Assembly: GCA_937898885.1 (NCBI GenBank)
Contig: CALDKD010000124.1
Coordinates: 1 to 64,000 of the forward strand
Length of the DNA stretch: 64,000 bases
Direction: 5' to 3'
Source of the DNA: an uncultured Bacteroidales bacterium
Lineage (GTDB): Bacteria; Bacteroidota; Bacteroidia; Bacteroidales; Bacteroidaceae
Shown one piece after another: positions 43,937 to 51,692 of the stretch; within the stretch, counting starts at the first letter, position 1; every line of letters starts with the position of its first letter. The position numbers and the translations under genes are program-made. The notes under the pieces were generated by a model that saw only the letters and a program-made list of their open reading frames with translations, was not told the origin of the DNA and did no database searches.

Positions 43937-45577
43937 TCATTTGTACAGGAAGCGGCGAATATTCTTCTTTGGGGTCTTTTCGAATTCTTCTGTCCGCTGC
44001 TCGAACTTGGAGAGCTGGCAATACTTAGGTAAATGGGCATTTGCCGTCAGGCAATAGTCTTCCAGATGTTGCTCCAGTTGCTGACGAGTTAGATGACGGG
44101 CCTTGAGCACGGCATCAGAGGCATAGACGATAGCAACCAGACGTCCTTCGCGCTGCACCACAACACACTCGTCAAACGGTGTGTGGCAGACTACTTGTTC
44201 CTCAGCTTCTTCGGGATATATATTCTGACCGTTGGAGGTGAGGAACATGTTTTTCTTGCGTCCCTTGATGTAGAGGAATCCGTGGCGGTCAATCATTCCC
44301 AAGTCGCCAGTGTGCATCCAGCCGTCAGCATCAATCACATCATCGGTTGCCTCTGAGTTGTTGTAATAGCCGAGCATCACGTGGGTTCCCCTCACGAGTA
44401 TCTCGCCTGCTACGGTGGAAGGAGCATCACTGAGTATCCTCACATCGATATTGCCGATTTTCTTTCCGCATGAGCCTATCGGCACCCTACCCTTGCTGCT
44501 GAAGGCGATGAGCGGACCACATTCGGTCATACCATAGCCCACACGATAAGGAAAGCCTATGCGGTGAAGTATGGTTGCCGCCTCCTGGCTGAGTGCCGCA
44601 CCGCCCAACACCACCTGACAGATATTGCCGCCAAAGGCATCACGCAGTTTCCGGCCTGCCTTGTGGTAGATGACCTGACGGATGAGCGGCAGCCTGAGCA
44701 AACGTTTTGCCATAGGCTGTTGGAGTGCCGGCAGGACTTTGTTCTGAACAATCTTCTCCATCAGCAGCGGAACGGTTCTCAGACTTCGCGGGCGCACGGT
44801 CTGCAATGCCTCAAGCAGCATCTGCGGCGCCATACGTTTGTTGTATATGTAAACATGGGCCCCGATTGCCATAGGAAAAAGCAAGTCGAAAACAAGTCCA
44901 AACATATGTGCCAGCGGCAGAATGGCGAGTGCGTTCTCCCCTTTCCTCAGCGCCAGGTTGTGAATGCCGATTTCTATGTTTCCCATCAACGACCTATAAG
45001 ACAGCATTACGCCTTTTGGGTTTCCGGTAGAGCCGCTGGTATAGCTGAGCAACATCATATCATCGGGCGAGTCTTCGGCTTCGTAGGATATTGATTCTTT
45101 CTTATATCCATCCGGGTAGAGCTGAAAGTGACGATTGAACAGCGACTCCTCAATCCGGTCGGTCTGTATTGTCGGAGTCATAGGCAGAAGGTCCTCAGTA
45201 TCCAGCAGATACATCGGACATTTGCCCTCAGGCCATAGCCGGGACAAATTCTTGTTTCCTACCATAAACCCGGCTCCGCAATGTTCGCAGAGCATTTCCA
45301 ACTGAGCATCACTGTAATCGGTAAGAAGAGGAACTGCCACAGCCCTGTATGTCAGTATGGCAAAAATGGATACGGCCCAGTTGGCACTGTTCTTGTCGCA
45401 CAGTGCCACCCTGTCGCCAGGTCTGACTCCAACTTGCTCAAACAACAGATGGAGGTACGAGATGCGTTTGGCCACATCGCCGTATGTCAGGGTCATGCCT
45501 GAGCCATAATCAGTGAGTGCCGGTTCGTTCCACGACTCTATGAACCTGTTCTGGTATGTCTTAATCAGTGAATCCAT
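43937..45577 (-). CDS. AMP-dependent acyl-CoA synthetase/ligase family protein
   Basis: 546-residue ANL adenylating enzyme. The P-loop-like motif LLSYTSGSTGNPKGVMLSY near 185, GYGMTECGPL near 350, GWMHTGDLG near 420, and the catalytic Lys region EKTPKKNIRRF at the C-terminus are present. Likely a long-chain fatty-acid CoA ligase or acyl-ACP ligase; substrate is not determined. ATG at 45577. Followed on the same strand by none; downstream it converges on the plug-like gene. MATE lies upstream by 27 bases, probably in one operon. Confidence 0.88.
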   Translation of the reverse strand: MDSLIKTYQNRFIESWNEPALTDYGSGMTLTYGDVAKRISYLHLLFEQVGVRPGDRVALCDKNSANWAVSIFAILTYRAVAVPLLTDYSDAQLEMLCEHCGAGFMVGNKNLSRLWPEGKCPMYLLDTEDLLPMTPTIQTDRIEESLFNRHFQLYPDGYKKESISYEAEDSPDDMMLLSYTSGSTGNPKGVMLSYRSLMGNIEIGIHNLALRKGENALAILPLAHMFGLVFDLLFPMAIGAHVYIYNKRMAPQMLLEALQTVRPRSLRTVPLLMEKIVQNKVLPALQQPMAKRLLRLPLIRQVIYHKAGRKLRDAFGGNICQVVLGGAALSQEAATILHRIGFPYRVGYGMTECGPLIAFSSKGRVPIGSCGKKIGNIDVRILSDAPSTVAGEILVRGTHVMLGYYNNSEATDDVIDADGWMHTGDLGMIDRHGFLYIKGRKKNMFLTSNGQNIYPEEAEEQVVCHTPFDECVVVQREGRLVAIVYASDAVLKARHLTRQQLEQHLEDYCLTANAHLPKYCQLSKFEQRTEEFEKTPKKNIRRFLYK

Positions 45578-45604
45578 ACAATAATCCTTATTTCAAATAA
45601 ACCA

Positions 45605-47335
45605 TTAATCAGGCCACGTCAGGTCTATCATATTCTGACCGAACATATGGCGACGCTCAATCTCCGGACTATAGCCGTTGCTATCAGGAATACAGTCTTC
45701 CTGTCTGCCGGCATGACTGATAGATATATTCAGACAATCATCCTTAGTCATTGCAGAGAGGTCTATGAAATGTTTTCCGCCACCATCGTAGCCTTGCTGA
45801 ACAACCGACAGGAGTATATCCCTGACCTGTGAGCATATACCTGAGACCTTATTCTCGTCTGAGATAACAGGAATGAGGCTTGCACGTAACTCTGCCACCG
45901 CCTCGCCCACACTGCATTGATTACTCCTCACGGATATATCCAGCAGATATCGTTGTCTTAGAGGGATAAGTGTGACATGAGTAAGTCCCTTCTCACGGTA
46001 TCTGATGATTTCCGCAATGATTATAACCACAAGGATGGAAGCTACGCTGGATGCCAGGAAGGAATGCCAAAGGCGGGCATCGCCTGTAGCCACGGCCCAT
46101 ATCTGCATAAACGGCACCACCATGGCAAGGAATATGAGGATGGTCACCGATGCCAGCACCTTACGCCCCGACATCAGATAGACATACACCATAAACGTGC
46201 AGAACAGGAAACCGGGAAAGACACAGCCGAACCATCGCAGGCTTGTGCTGGTGTACCCTATGAGTCTGGGAGTATCGGCGCCGAACAATCTTGCAAAAGT
46301 TCCAGGAAACGACCAGACAGCAAGCACGAAGAAAGCAGTGAACACACATAGAAGAAACAGACAATGGCCGACCAGCATACGCAGGCCTGTGGCGTCCTTC
46401 CTGCCCTTCAAGAATCCACCTATGGTCTGAACCATCGACCCAAGTCCGCCAGTGAGCATTACGGCGATGGTAATCATATTTATACACACAGACATGGCAA
46501 ACAGTCCGTCAGCCCCCTGCCATTTCTGAATGATGGTATTGAGTGAGAAGACCACAAACACCGTGACCAAGGAGCCAACAGCCAACGGAATACCATATTT
46601 GACGTTATTCCCTAATGACTTGAATGAAAATAACGAGACTGGGCGCAACCAGTATGAGCAACGCTTACTGAAGTAATGGGTGCCACAGACAATGCAACTG
46701 ACACACGAGGCGGCAATAGAAGCCCACGCGGCCCCCTTTACGCCCAGATCAAGAACTCCGACCAGCAATATGTCAAGACCTATGTTGGTGGCTGCGGAAA
46801 CCACGTGCGCCAGAAGGGAGAGTCGTGGACGGCCGTCAACATCAACCGAGAAGCCCGTATATGTGCAGGATATGGTAAAGATGCAGCAAGTACCCATAAT
46901 CATCAGATAGTCGATGAAGTAACCTCTGGAAGCGCTCTCGCGGCAAACCACATCGGCAATCCCGTCGTGGAACAGAACTGTGACCACGGCCCCTATGACT
47001 CCAAGTATTATCATTGCAGCCATCGCTGTTGACATTATGCGGCTGGTCTTTTGCGAATCTCGTTTACCAATGGAACGTGCTGCCAGTAATTTTGCACCTG
47101 CGCAGAATACCGAGAAAAAGACGGTTACCACAAGACCTATAGGAGTGTAGAGATTAATGGCAGAGAAAGCGTCAGTACCCACACATTGCCCTACAACGAT
47201 TCCATCTACCAATGTATTCAACTGTACAACGACAGACGACAATATACTTGCTGTCAGATAGTATGCTATTGCTTTGTTTATGAAATATGGTTGTCGTCTC
47301 ATTCCAATATACCCATTAACCCGGGAATCATTCAT
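45605..47335 (-). CDS. MATE-family transporter with extra C-terminal domain
   Basis: 576 residues. Residues about 15-440 form a 12-helix MATE/NorM-like core (VVVQLNTLVDGIVVGQCVG near the start). The last 135 residues are soluble and lack membrane segments. They show a pattern reminiscent of RsbW/SpoIIAB-type ATPases: a helix with (D)ILLSVVQQGYDGGGKHFID, then LNISISHAG, but the canonical N-box Asn is Ser and the D-x-G is H-A-G, so any ATP binding would be degenerate. Export substrate unknown. Translation starts at ATG 47335 (47302 is an alternative). Operon with the AMP ligase. Confidence 0.85.
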   Translation of the reverse strand: MNDSRVNGYIGMRRQPYFINKAIAYYLTASILSSVVVQLNTLVDGIVVGQCVGTDAFSAINLYTPIGLVVTVFFSVFCAGAKLLAARSIGKRDSQKTSRIMSTAMAAMIILGVIGAVVTVLFHDGIADVVCRESASRGYFIDYLMIMGTCCIFTISCTYTGFSVDVDGRPRLSLLAHVVSAATNIGLDILLVGVLDLGVKGAAWASIAASCVSCIVCGTHYFSKRCSYWLRPVSLFSFKSLGNNVKYGIPLAVGSLVTVFVVFSLNTIIQKWQGADGLFAMSVCINMITIAVMLTGGLGSMVQTIGGFLKGRKDATGLRMLVGHCLFLLCVFTAFFVLAVWSFPGTFARLFGADTPRLIGYTSTSLRWFGCVFPGFLFCTFMVYVYLMSGRKVLASVTILIFLAMVVPFMQIWAVATGDARLWHSFLASSVASILVVIIIAEIIRYREKGLTHVTLIPLRQRYLLDISVRSNQCSVGEAVAELRASLIPVISDENKVSGICSQVRDILLSVVQQGYDGGGKHFIDLSAMTKDDCLNISISHAGRQEDCIPDSNGYSPEIERRHMFGQNMIDLTWPD

Positions 47336-47712
47336 ACATACTCCTTTACTTCACGAACGAAATTACGATTTATTCCGCGGATTTCCAAACTTTTCTCACA
47401 TTGTATAAGTTCAGGAATATGCGCAGTATAGTGGAAAGGAATATATACGCAGCTATATACGAAAACATTGCACTATTTCGGATAAAATATTCAAAAACAT
47501 GCAATCGAATGTAAGACCTAAAAACCTTAAGACCTTAAATCGTTATGTTTTTCAGTGTTGGCGTCCATCCCTGAAATACGATGTGAATTCATTAGTGTCC
47601 CGTTAAAATGGGACACTAATGTGTCAGACTATTAAATCACTCCACTCATGTCAAAGGGTTTCTTGACAATGAGGAAAATTGCGATTATCAGTTAATGAGA
47701 TGGGCGCTTTGC
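47336..47712. other. 377-base intergenic region with palindromic hairpin
   Basis: No gene is supported. A perfect 12-bp stem CATTAGTGTCCC (47590-47601) and GGGACACTAATG (47610-47621) with an 8-base loop stands out; it has no T-run, so it is not a standard terminator. Nearby, TGTCAA...TTGACA forms a smaller dyad, and ACCTTAAGACCTTAA near 47526-47540 recalls the ACCTTA arrays at 10561. The MATE promoter should lie here, but no clear TTTG/TAnnTTTG pair is seen. Confidence 0.55.
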
Positions 47713-48912
47713 TTACTTCAGATGATACAATACCAGAACAGGATTCTCCGACTTTGCCGCCTTCTGGTAGAGCTCAATCAGACGGGGAGACACACGACCC
47801 TCGAAATCCTTGCTGCTATATTTTACCAGATAATCTTCTGCAGATGACTGATCCAATACATCAACAAGTGTATTGTCATAGCAGGAATAGAAAAAGTCAG
47901 TCGCCTCAGGGATGCTCATAACTGGCCTTTCCACAAGTTCCTCGTACGACCAGGTGTCACGGTACATCTGCATTGAGTTCTTGTCTAACAGAAGATAACT
48001 TGCATCACCCAAATAGTGTATCAGCACATAATCCCTCAAATTGAACATACGGTACATAACATACGGGAGGTACTCCTGCTGATTATCTATGGCAAGCCCT
48101 TTGTCGGGATATCTGTCTCTGAAATCCATGCTTACTGCTGCGGTAGGAATGCTGTCACCATCAGCCAGGCAGTACAGGCAGTTGCTCAGTCTGCGTGAGA
48201 GCCATATCTCACCATTATACGAATCGGTGGTTTGACATTCAAACATATGCAAGAATCTTGCCTCACTGCCGAGTCTATCCACAGCAGGATACTCATCCTC
48301 CATGAACGGATAAACCTTGCCGCCATCCGGATAAAACAGTCTATGCTTTAAATCAAAACCAGTCAACAGCAGAACAGAACCGTCAGGACGACAAGTGCAG
48401 CTGCAATATGGTCCATAGGCATCGTCATCGGGGATTGTCTGCTTACGGAGGTATTTGCCCTGATAATCGTAATATTTGATGCAGAAATCAGGATTATATC
48501 CGATAATCAGCACCTCATTCCTGTCGCGGTCTATAGTCCAGCCTTCAAAATCGACATACTCGTAACCTGCATTTCCTCTATGTCCGATACGGTTTCTGTA
48601 ATGCCCCATGCTGTCAAACACTACAATGGATATATCGCCACCAGCTGCATCGGACTCAATGAAAAACAGTCCGTCGTCATAGCATAATCTGGACACATCG
48701 CCTAAAAGGGCATCGTCCGAATCGTCCAGAAAAACCGCTTCCCAACTTTGCAGCATTGTCTCGGTAAACGGCCGGTCCAGATTGACGACATTATCTTCGG
48801 TAATGTGAAGCACACCGTCATCAGCAGACGGGTTCCTGGCGTTGCAGGCCAAGAATACGATACACGACAAGACTGCGACAAGCCATTGGAAAGAAAACCC
48901 GTTTCTCCTCAT
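47713..48912 (-). CDS. Six-bladed beta-propeller lipoprotein
   Basis: 399 residues. Signal peptide with lipobox FLAC (Cys near 23), then repeated beta-propeller blades (GLFFIESDAAGGDISIVVFDSMGHY, DRNEVLIIGYNPDFCIKYYDYQGKY split into shorter segments), characteristic of the Bacteroidales six-bladed propeller family (DUF4934-like). Typically surface or periplasmic ligand-binding proteins, with unknown ligand. Monocistronic; no adjacent SusC/SusD pair. Confidence 0.8.
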   Translation of the reverse strand: MRRNGFSFQWLVAVLSCIVFLACNARNPSADDGVLHITEDNVVNLDRPFTETMLQSWEAVFLDDSDDALLGDVSRLCYDDGLFFIESDAAGGDISIVVFDSMGHYRNRIGHRGNAGYEYVDFEGWTIDRDRNEVLIIGYNPDFCIKYYDYQGKYLRKQTIPDDDAYGPYCSCTCRPDGSVLLLTGFDLKHRLFYPDGGKVYPFMEDEYPAVDRLGSEARFLHMFECQTTDSYNGEIWLSRRLSNCLYCLADGDSIPTAAVSMDFRDRYPDKGLAIDNQQEYLPYVMYRMFNLRDYVLIHYLGDASYLLLDKNSMQMYRDTWSYEELVERPVMSIPEATDFFYSCYDNTLVDVLDQSSAEDYLVKYSSKDFEGRVSPRLIELYQKAAKSENPVLVLYHLK

Positions 48913-49030
48913 GCTATTACAATTATTGCTGTCACAAAATTATGTTATTGCCCGAAAGGGCCAAGCGCTTTGATTGTCAAGTTTGTCCGCCACCACATAT
49001 TTAACAGGATTTAATAGTAATGGCGGATGT

Positions 49031-49071
49031 AAAAAAGAAGCCCCGGACCCACAACAAAATTGTGGCCGGGA
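49031..49071 (-). terminator. Terminator after the C1B peptidase gene
   Basis: On the minus strand GTCCCGGCCACAA pairs with TTGTGGGTCCGGGGC (with small bulge) and is followed by CTTCTTTTTT. It ends the peptidase transcript about 50 bases past its stop. Confidence 0.75.
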
Positions 49072-49084
49072 CTTGTTTGTATGA

Positions 49085-49109
49085 GGGTCCAGGGATGTCC
49101 CTCTGACCC
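49085..49109 (-). repeat. Variant copy of the GGGTCAGAGGGACA hairpin repeat
   Basis: On the minus strand, GGGTCAGAGGGACA is identical to the first 14 bases of the copy at 50412, but the second half differs (TCCCTGGACCC). Outer GGGTC/GACCC and inner AGGGA/TCCCT stems pair. It lies between the peptidase stop codon and its terminator. Confidence 0.6.
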
Positions 49110-49117
49110 ACTCTATA

Positions 49118-50320
49118 TCAGATACCTAACTTCTTGCGGATGTCCTTTGGAATGGCGTTCTTGTTGACGGTGAAATCCATGCATCTGCCAATGATGAAGT
49201 TCTTTGACATATACCAGATACCGTCGTAATCGCCAGTCTTGCCCCAGGAGTTCTTCACCATATAGTACTCACGGCCAGTCTGGTCCTTGGCGATGCCGTA
49301 AATCAGCATACCGTGATCGTCGGTGAGGGTCCAGTTGTCATAGTCCTTCTGACGCTGCTCCTGTGTGGGAGTCATCTCCTTGATGTTCACGCCCTGCTCT
49401 TTCAGTTTGTTGGCCTTCTCGGCGGCAGTCATCTTGAGCCAGTGTGCCATATCGGAGCCCTCAAGTGCGGGATTCTCGGTATCATAGAACAGAGCAAGAC
49501 CCTTTCTGGTGAAGCCGTCCTCGCTTACGTCACCACCCCACGCTACTGTATAGCCGTTCTCAATCGCATAGTCAATGATGCGGGCCATCTCGTCAATAGG
49601 AAGGTTCCAAGAGCCAGGCTGACGCCAGTTGTCCTGAACCTCTACAGGGAACTGTGTGTAGAACGGATGGTGTGTGTATGATGTGACTGATACATAATCA
49701 TTCCAGTCAAGGCCAAGGCTGGCGGCAAATGATTTCGGGGTGTAGCTCTTGCCCTCGTAGGTGAATTCCTCAGGACACTCGCCCAGATATGCGTTCAGAA
49801 TACCCTGCAGGCCATTCTTCCAGGCCGGATTGAGAACCTTCTGCTTTGACAATGATACGGCATTGACGTATGGCTCCATAACCTCGAACAACTGGTTGAA
49901 GTTTGTCAGTGTATCTCCATACAGTGTGCCTGGCAGCGGCATTGCCTCCTCAGGACAGATACCGTAGTTCTGCAGGACATAAAGGACATCGTACGATGAG
50001 CCGCCCTGGCTGAACTGGGCATCACCGTGCATACGTACCTTCAGAATGGCACGGTCCATATAGTTTTTGTTGCATACGAACATCTCGCAAAGGTCGTATG
50101 TCTTGCCGGTCTTCTTCAGAATCTCAGCCTCAAAGTATGAGAGTGTGGAGAAATTCCAGCAGGTACCCGAACGGTTCTGGTTCTTGATGGAGGTGATGGG
50201 AAGTTCCTTAACTACGGTAAACACGGGCTCGTTTGATGCGGTAGAGTCTTTCGCTGCATCCTGAGCAAATGCCGGAGCAATACTTAATGCAGCGGCAGCA
50301 ATCATAAACAGTCTCTTCAT
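49118..50320 (-). CDS. Secreted C1B (bleomycin hydrolase-like) cysteine peptidase
   Basis: 400 residues with a signal peptide ending near AFAQ (20). Papain-like C1B core: catalytic C54 in NQNRSGTCWNFS, catalytic H335 in DDHGMLIYG and N356 in VKNSWGK. Related to PepC/bleomycin hydrolase but exported, as in other Bacteroidales periplasmic C1 peptidases. A TAAGTTTG box at 50358-50365 precedes it by about 38 bases. Single-gene unit between two copies of the hairpin repeat. Confidence 0.92.
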   Translation of the reverse strand: MKRLFMIAAAALSIAPAFAQDAAKDSTASNEPVFTVVKELPITSIKNQNRSGTCWNFSTLSYFEAEILKKTGKTYDLCEMFVCNKNYMDRAILKVRMHGDAQFSQGGSSYDVLYVLQNYGICPEEAMPLPGTLYGDTLTNFNQLFEVMEPYVNAVSLSKQKVLNPAWKNGLQGILNAYLGECPEEFTYEGKSYTPKSFAASLGLDWNDYVSVTSYTHHPFYTQFPVEVQDNWRQPGSWNLPIDEMARIIDYAIENGYTVAWGGDVSEDGFTRKGLALFYDTENPALEGSDMAHWLKMTAAEKANKLKEQGVNIKEMTPTQEQRQKDYDNWTLTDDHGMLIYGIAKDQTGREYYMVKNSWGKTGDYDGIWYMSKNFIIGRCMDFTVNKNAIPKDIRKKLGI

Positions 50321-50357
50321 ATTTGATAAATTTGAATTATTCGTCAGATATCACCTA

Positions 50358-50365
50358 CAAACTTA
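50358..50365 (-). promoter_or_regulatory. Probable -7 element of the C1B peptidase gene
   Basis: TAAGTTTG on the minus strand, leaving a leader of about 33 bases. No clear -33 TTTG. It overlaps the dyad CAAACTT/AAGTTTG. Confidence 0.45.
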
Positions 50366-50410
50366 ATGAAAGTTTGTTGTACCGCCTACCGTTTCTGACT
50401 TTTTTTGAAG

Positions 50411-50438
50411 CGGGTCAGAGGGACAGGTACCTTGACCC
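50411..50438 (-). repeat. Hairpin repeat copy (GGGTCAGAGGGACAGGTACC unit)
   Basis: On the plus strand CGGGTCAGAGGGACAGGTAC is followed by CTTGACCC; GGGTCA (50412-50417) pairs with TGACCC (50433-50438). It lacks a T-run on either side, so here it is not a standard terminator, unlike the related copy after araB. It sits directly after the stop of the HTH gene. Confidence 0.7.
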
Positions 50439-50439
50439 A

Positions 50440-51054
50440 TCAATCAGCCAGTCTTTGCTTGAGACGCTGCTTTGCCTTGATGACAGACGATGGCGAGATT
50501 CCAAGAATGAGCGCTATCTGCGGATTTGAGAAACGCAGTTTGACCAGACAGCTCAGACGGACGTTGTTCGGTGTAAGGGTTGGATTCTCCTGCAACAGCT
50601 GTGCCGTATAACTATCATACACCTTATTTATTTTGTTAATCAGTTGCTCCCACTCCTCATCACTCAGATAATGCGGACTGCGACGCAGGGCCTCAACAAA
50701 GACATCCTCGTCAATCAGCACATCGGTCACGCGGCTGGCCTCACTCTCGGCAGCGGCAGTCCTTGCAGTCTGGGTGGCCAGAGTACCGGTCACGTTGTTC
50801 AGGGTATCAATAAGCGACTGCATCTCGCTCTCTTTTTTCTGAAGCAGTTTTGAATAATGGCGAACAATAAGATAGAATACCAAACCTATGATGATGAACG
50901 CCACGGCAAATGTAACGGCAAGTGCTCCGGCCGGAGCGATTGAGCGGATATACTCGTCCAGTTCCCTTACCTTACCGGCGATAACGTCTTTGCCGCATCC
51001 GGACAATACCGGAGCGGAAAGGAGTGGCAAGGCAACATTCAATATCCGTCTCAT
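50440..51054 (-). CDS. Membrane-anchored helix-turn-helix protein
   Basis: 204 residues from ATG 51054. An N-terminal signal-like segment with lipobox LSGC (Cys about 20) is followed by a second membrane segment (about 41-65), a coiled coil (about 68-115), and a C-terminal LuxR-like helix-turn-helix (about 175-200: FSNPQIALILGISPSSVIKAK). This topology would put DNA-binding in the cytoplasm and a lipid or short loop outside. It may be a membrane-tethered transcription regulator. Divergent from the PspC gene. The -7 box at 51060-51067 is six bases from the ATG, giving a leaderless mRNA. Confidence 0.75.
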   Translation of the reverse strand: MRRILNVALPLLSAPVLSGCGKDVIAGKVRELDEYIRSIAPAGALAVTFAVAFIIIGLVFYLIVRHYSKLLQKKESEMQSLIDTLNNVTGTLATQTARTAAAESEASRVTDVLIDEDVFVEALRRSPHYLSDEEWEQLINKINKVYDSYTAQLLQENPTLTPNNVRLSCLVKLRFSNPQIALILGISPSSVIKAKQRLKQRLAD

Positions 51055-51059
51055 GCCTG

Positions 51060-51067
51060 CAAAATTA
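51060..51067 (-). promoter_or_regulatory. Probable -7 element of the HTH gene, leaderless
   Basis: TAATTTTG on the minus strand ends five bases before the ATG at 51054. The -33 position lacks TTTG at the standard distance. It rules out the longer frame from 51102. Confidence 0.5.
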
Positions 51068-51187
51068 CAACAAATATGCCAAACAAATGTCAATGTCCAC
51101 ATTGTCCATAGCCAAATAATTGATAATCAGTCATAGTCTGAAAACAGTTGTCCACATCAAACGCATACAGCGTGGCTATTATCAATG

Positions 51188-51195
51188 TAACTTTG
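51188..51195 (+). promoter_or_regulatory. Probable -7 element of the PspC gene
   Basis: TAACTTTG about 27 bases before the ATG at 51223. It makes an upstream in-frame TTG at 51148 impossible as a start. -33 is not consensus, so an activator may be needed. Confidence 0.5.
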
Positions 51196-51222
51196 CACCG
51201 TGAACTTAAAACAACAAACATT

Positions 51223-51630
51223 ATGATTATCTCTTGCATCATACTTCTGTTCGTGATTCTGATTATCGCATCACCTATTATATTATTCATCGTGTTGCTG
51301 ATTAAGCTGCTCACCAGTGACTACAAGCGTAACACATACAGCGGAGACAGTTATTACAATTATTATAATAAACATTCAAGCACTATGACTAAGAAACTTT
51401 ACAGATCAAGAGCCGACCGTAAACTGGCTGGCGTGTGTGGCGGTATCGCCGGGTATTTCGACATTGACCCTACAATCGTCAGGCTCGCTTTCATCATCCT
51501 GGCATTCTGCTTCGGAGGAGGCCTTCTGGCATATCTCATTGCCTGGATTGTCATCCCTGAGGAGCCGGGTACATTCAATCCGCAGTTAAATCAGAAGGAA
51601 GAGGGGCACGACAACAAGGGCACCTATTGA
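51223..51630 (+). CDS. PspC-domain membrane protein
   Basis: 135 residues. N-terminal hydrophobic region (1-30), a Tyr/Ser-rich linker, then a PspC domain (about 56-115: KKLYRSRADRKLAGVCGGIAGYF split by the Met at residue 55, and LLAYLIAWIVIPEEPG). PspC proteins are linked to envelope stress and membrane integrity. An internal ATG at 51385 would give a shorter, classical PspC of about 80 residues. Divergent from the membrane-anchored HTH gene and 62 bases before the M13 peptidase gene. Confidence 0.85.
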   Translation: MIISCIILLFVILIIASPIILFIVLLIKLLTSDYKRNTYSGDSYYNYYNKHSSTMTKKLYRSRADRKLAGVCGGIAGYFDIDPTIVRLAFIILAFCFGGGLLAYLIAWIVIPEEPGTFNPQLNQKEEGHDNKGTY

Positions 51631-51692
51631 TTTTTTCACGGAATCATTGTAGTAAATTGAGAACTTGGTTGTCTAATATGGCAAAGAGTTTA

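Noticed and set aside
50411..50438. Terminator role of the hairpin after the HTH gene.
   Set aside because: On the minus strand the stem is followed by GCTTCAAAAAAAG, an A-run, not T; on the plus strand no gene ends there. It is listed as a repeat instead.
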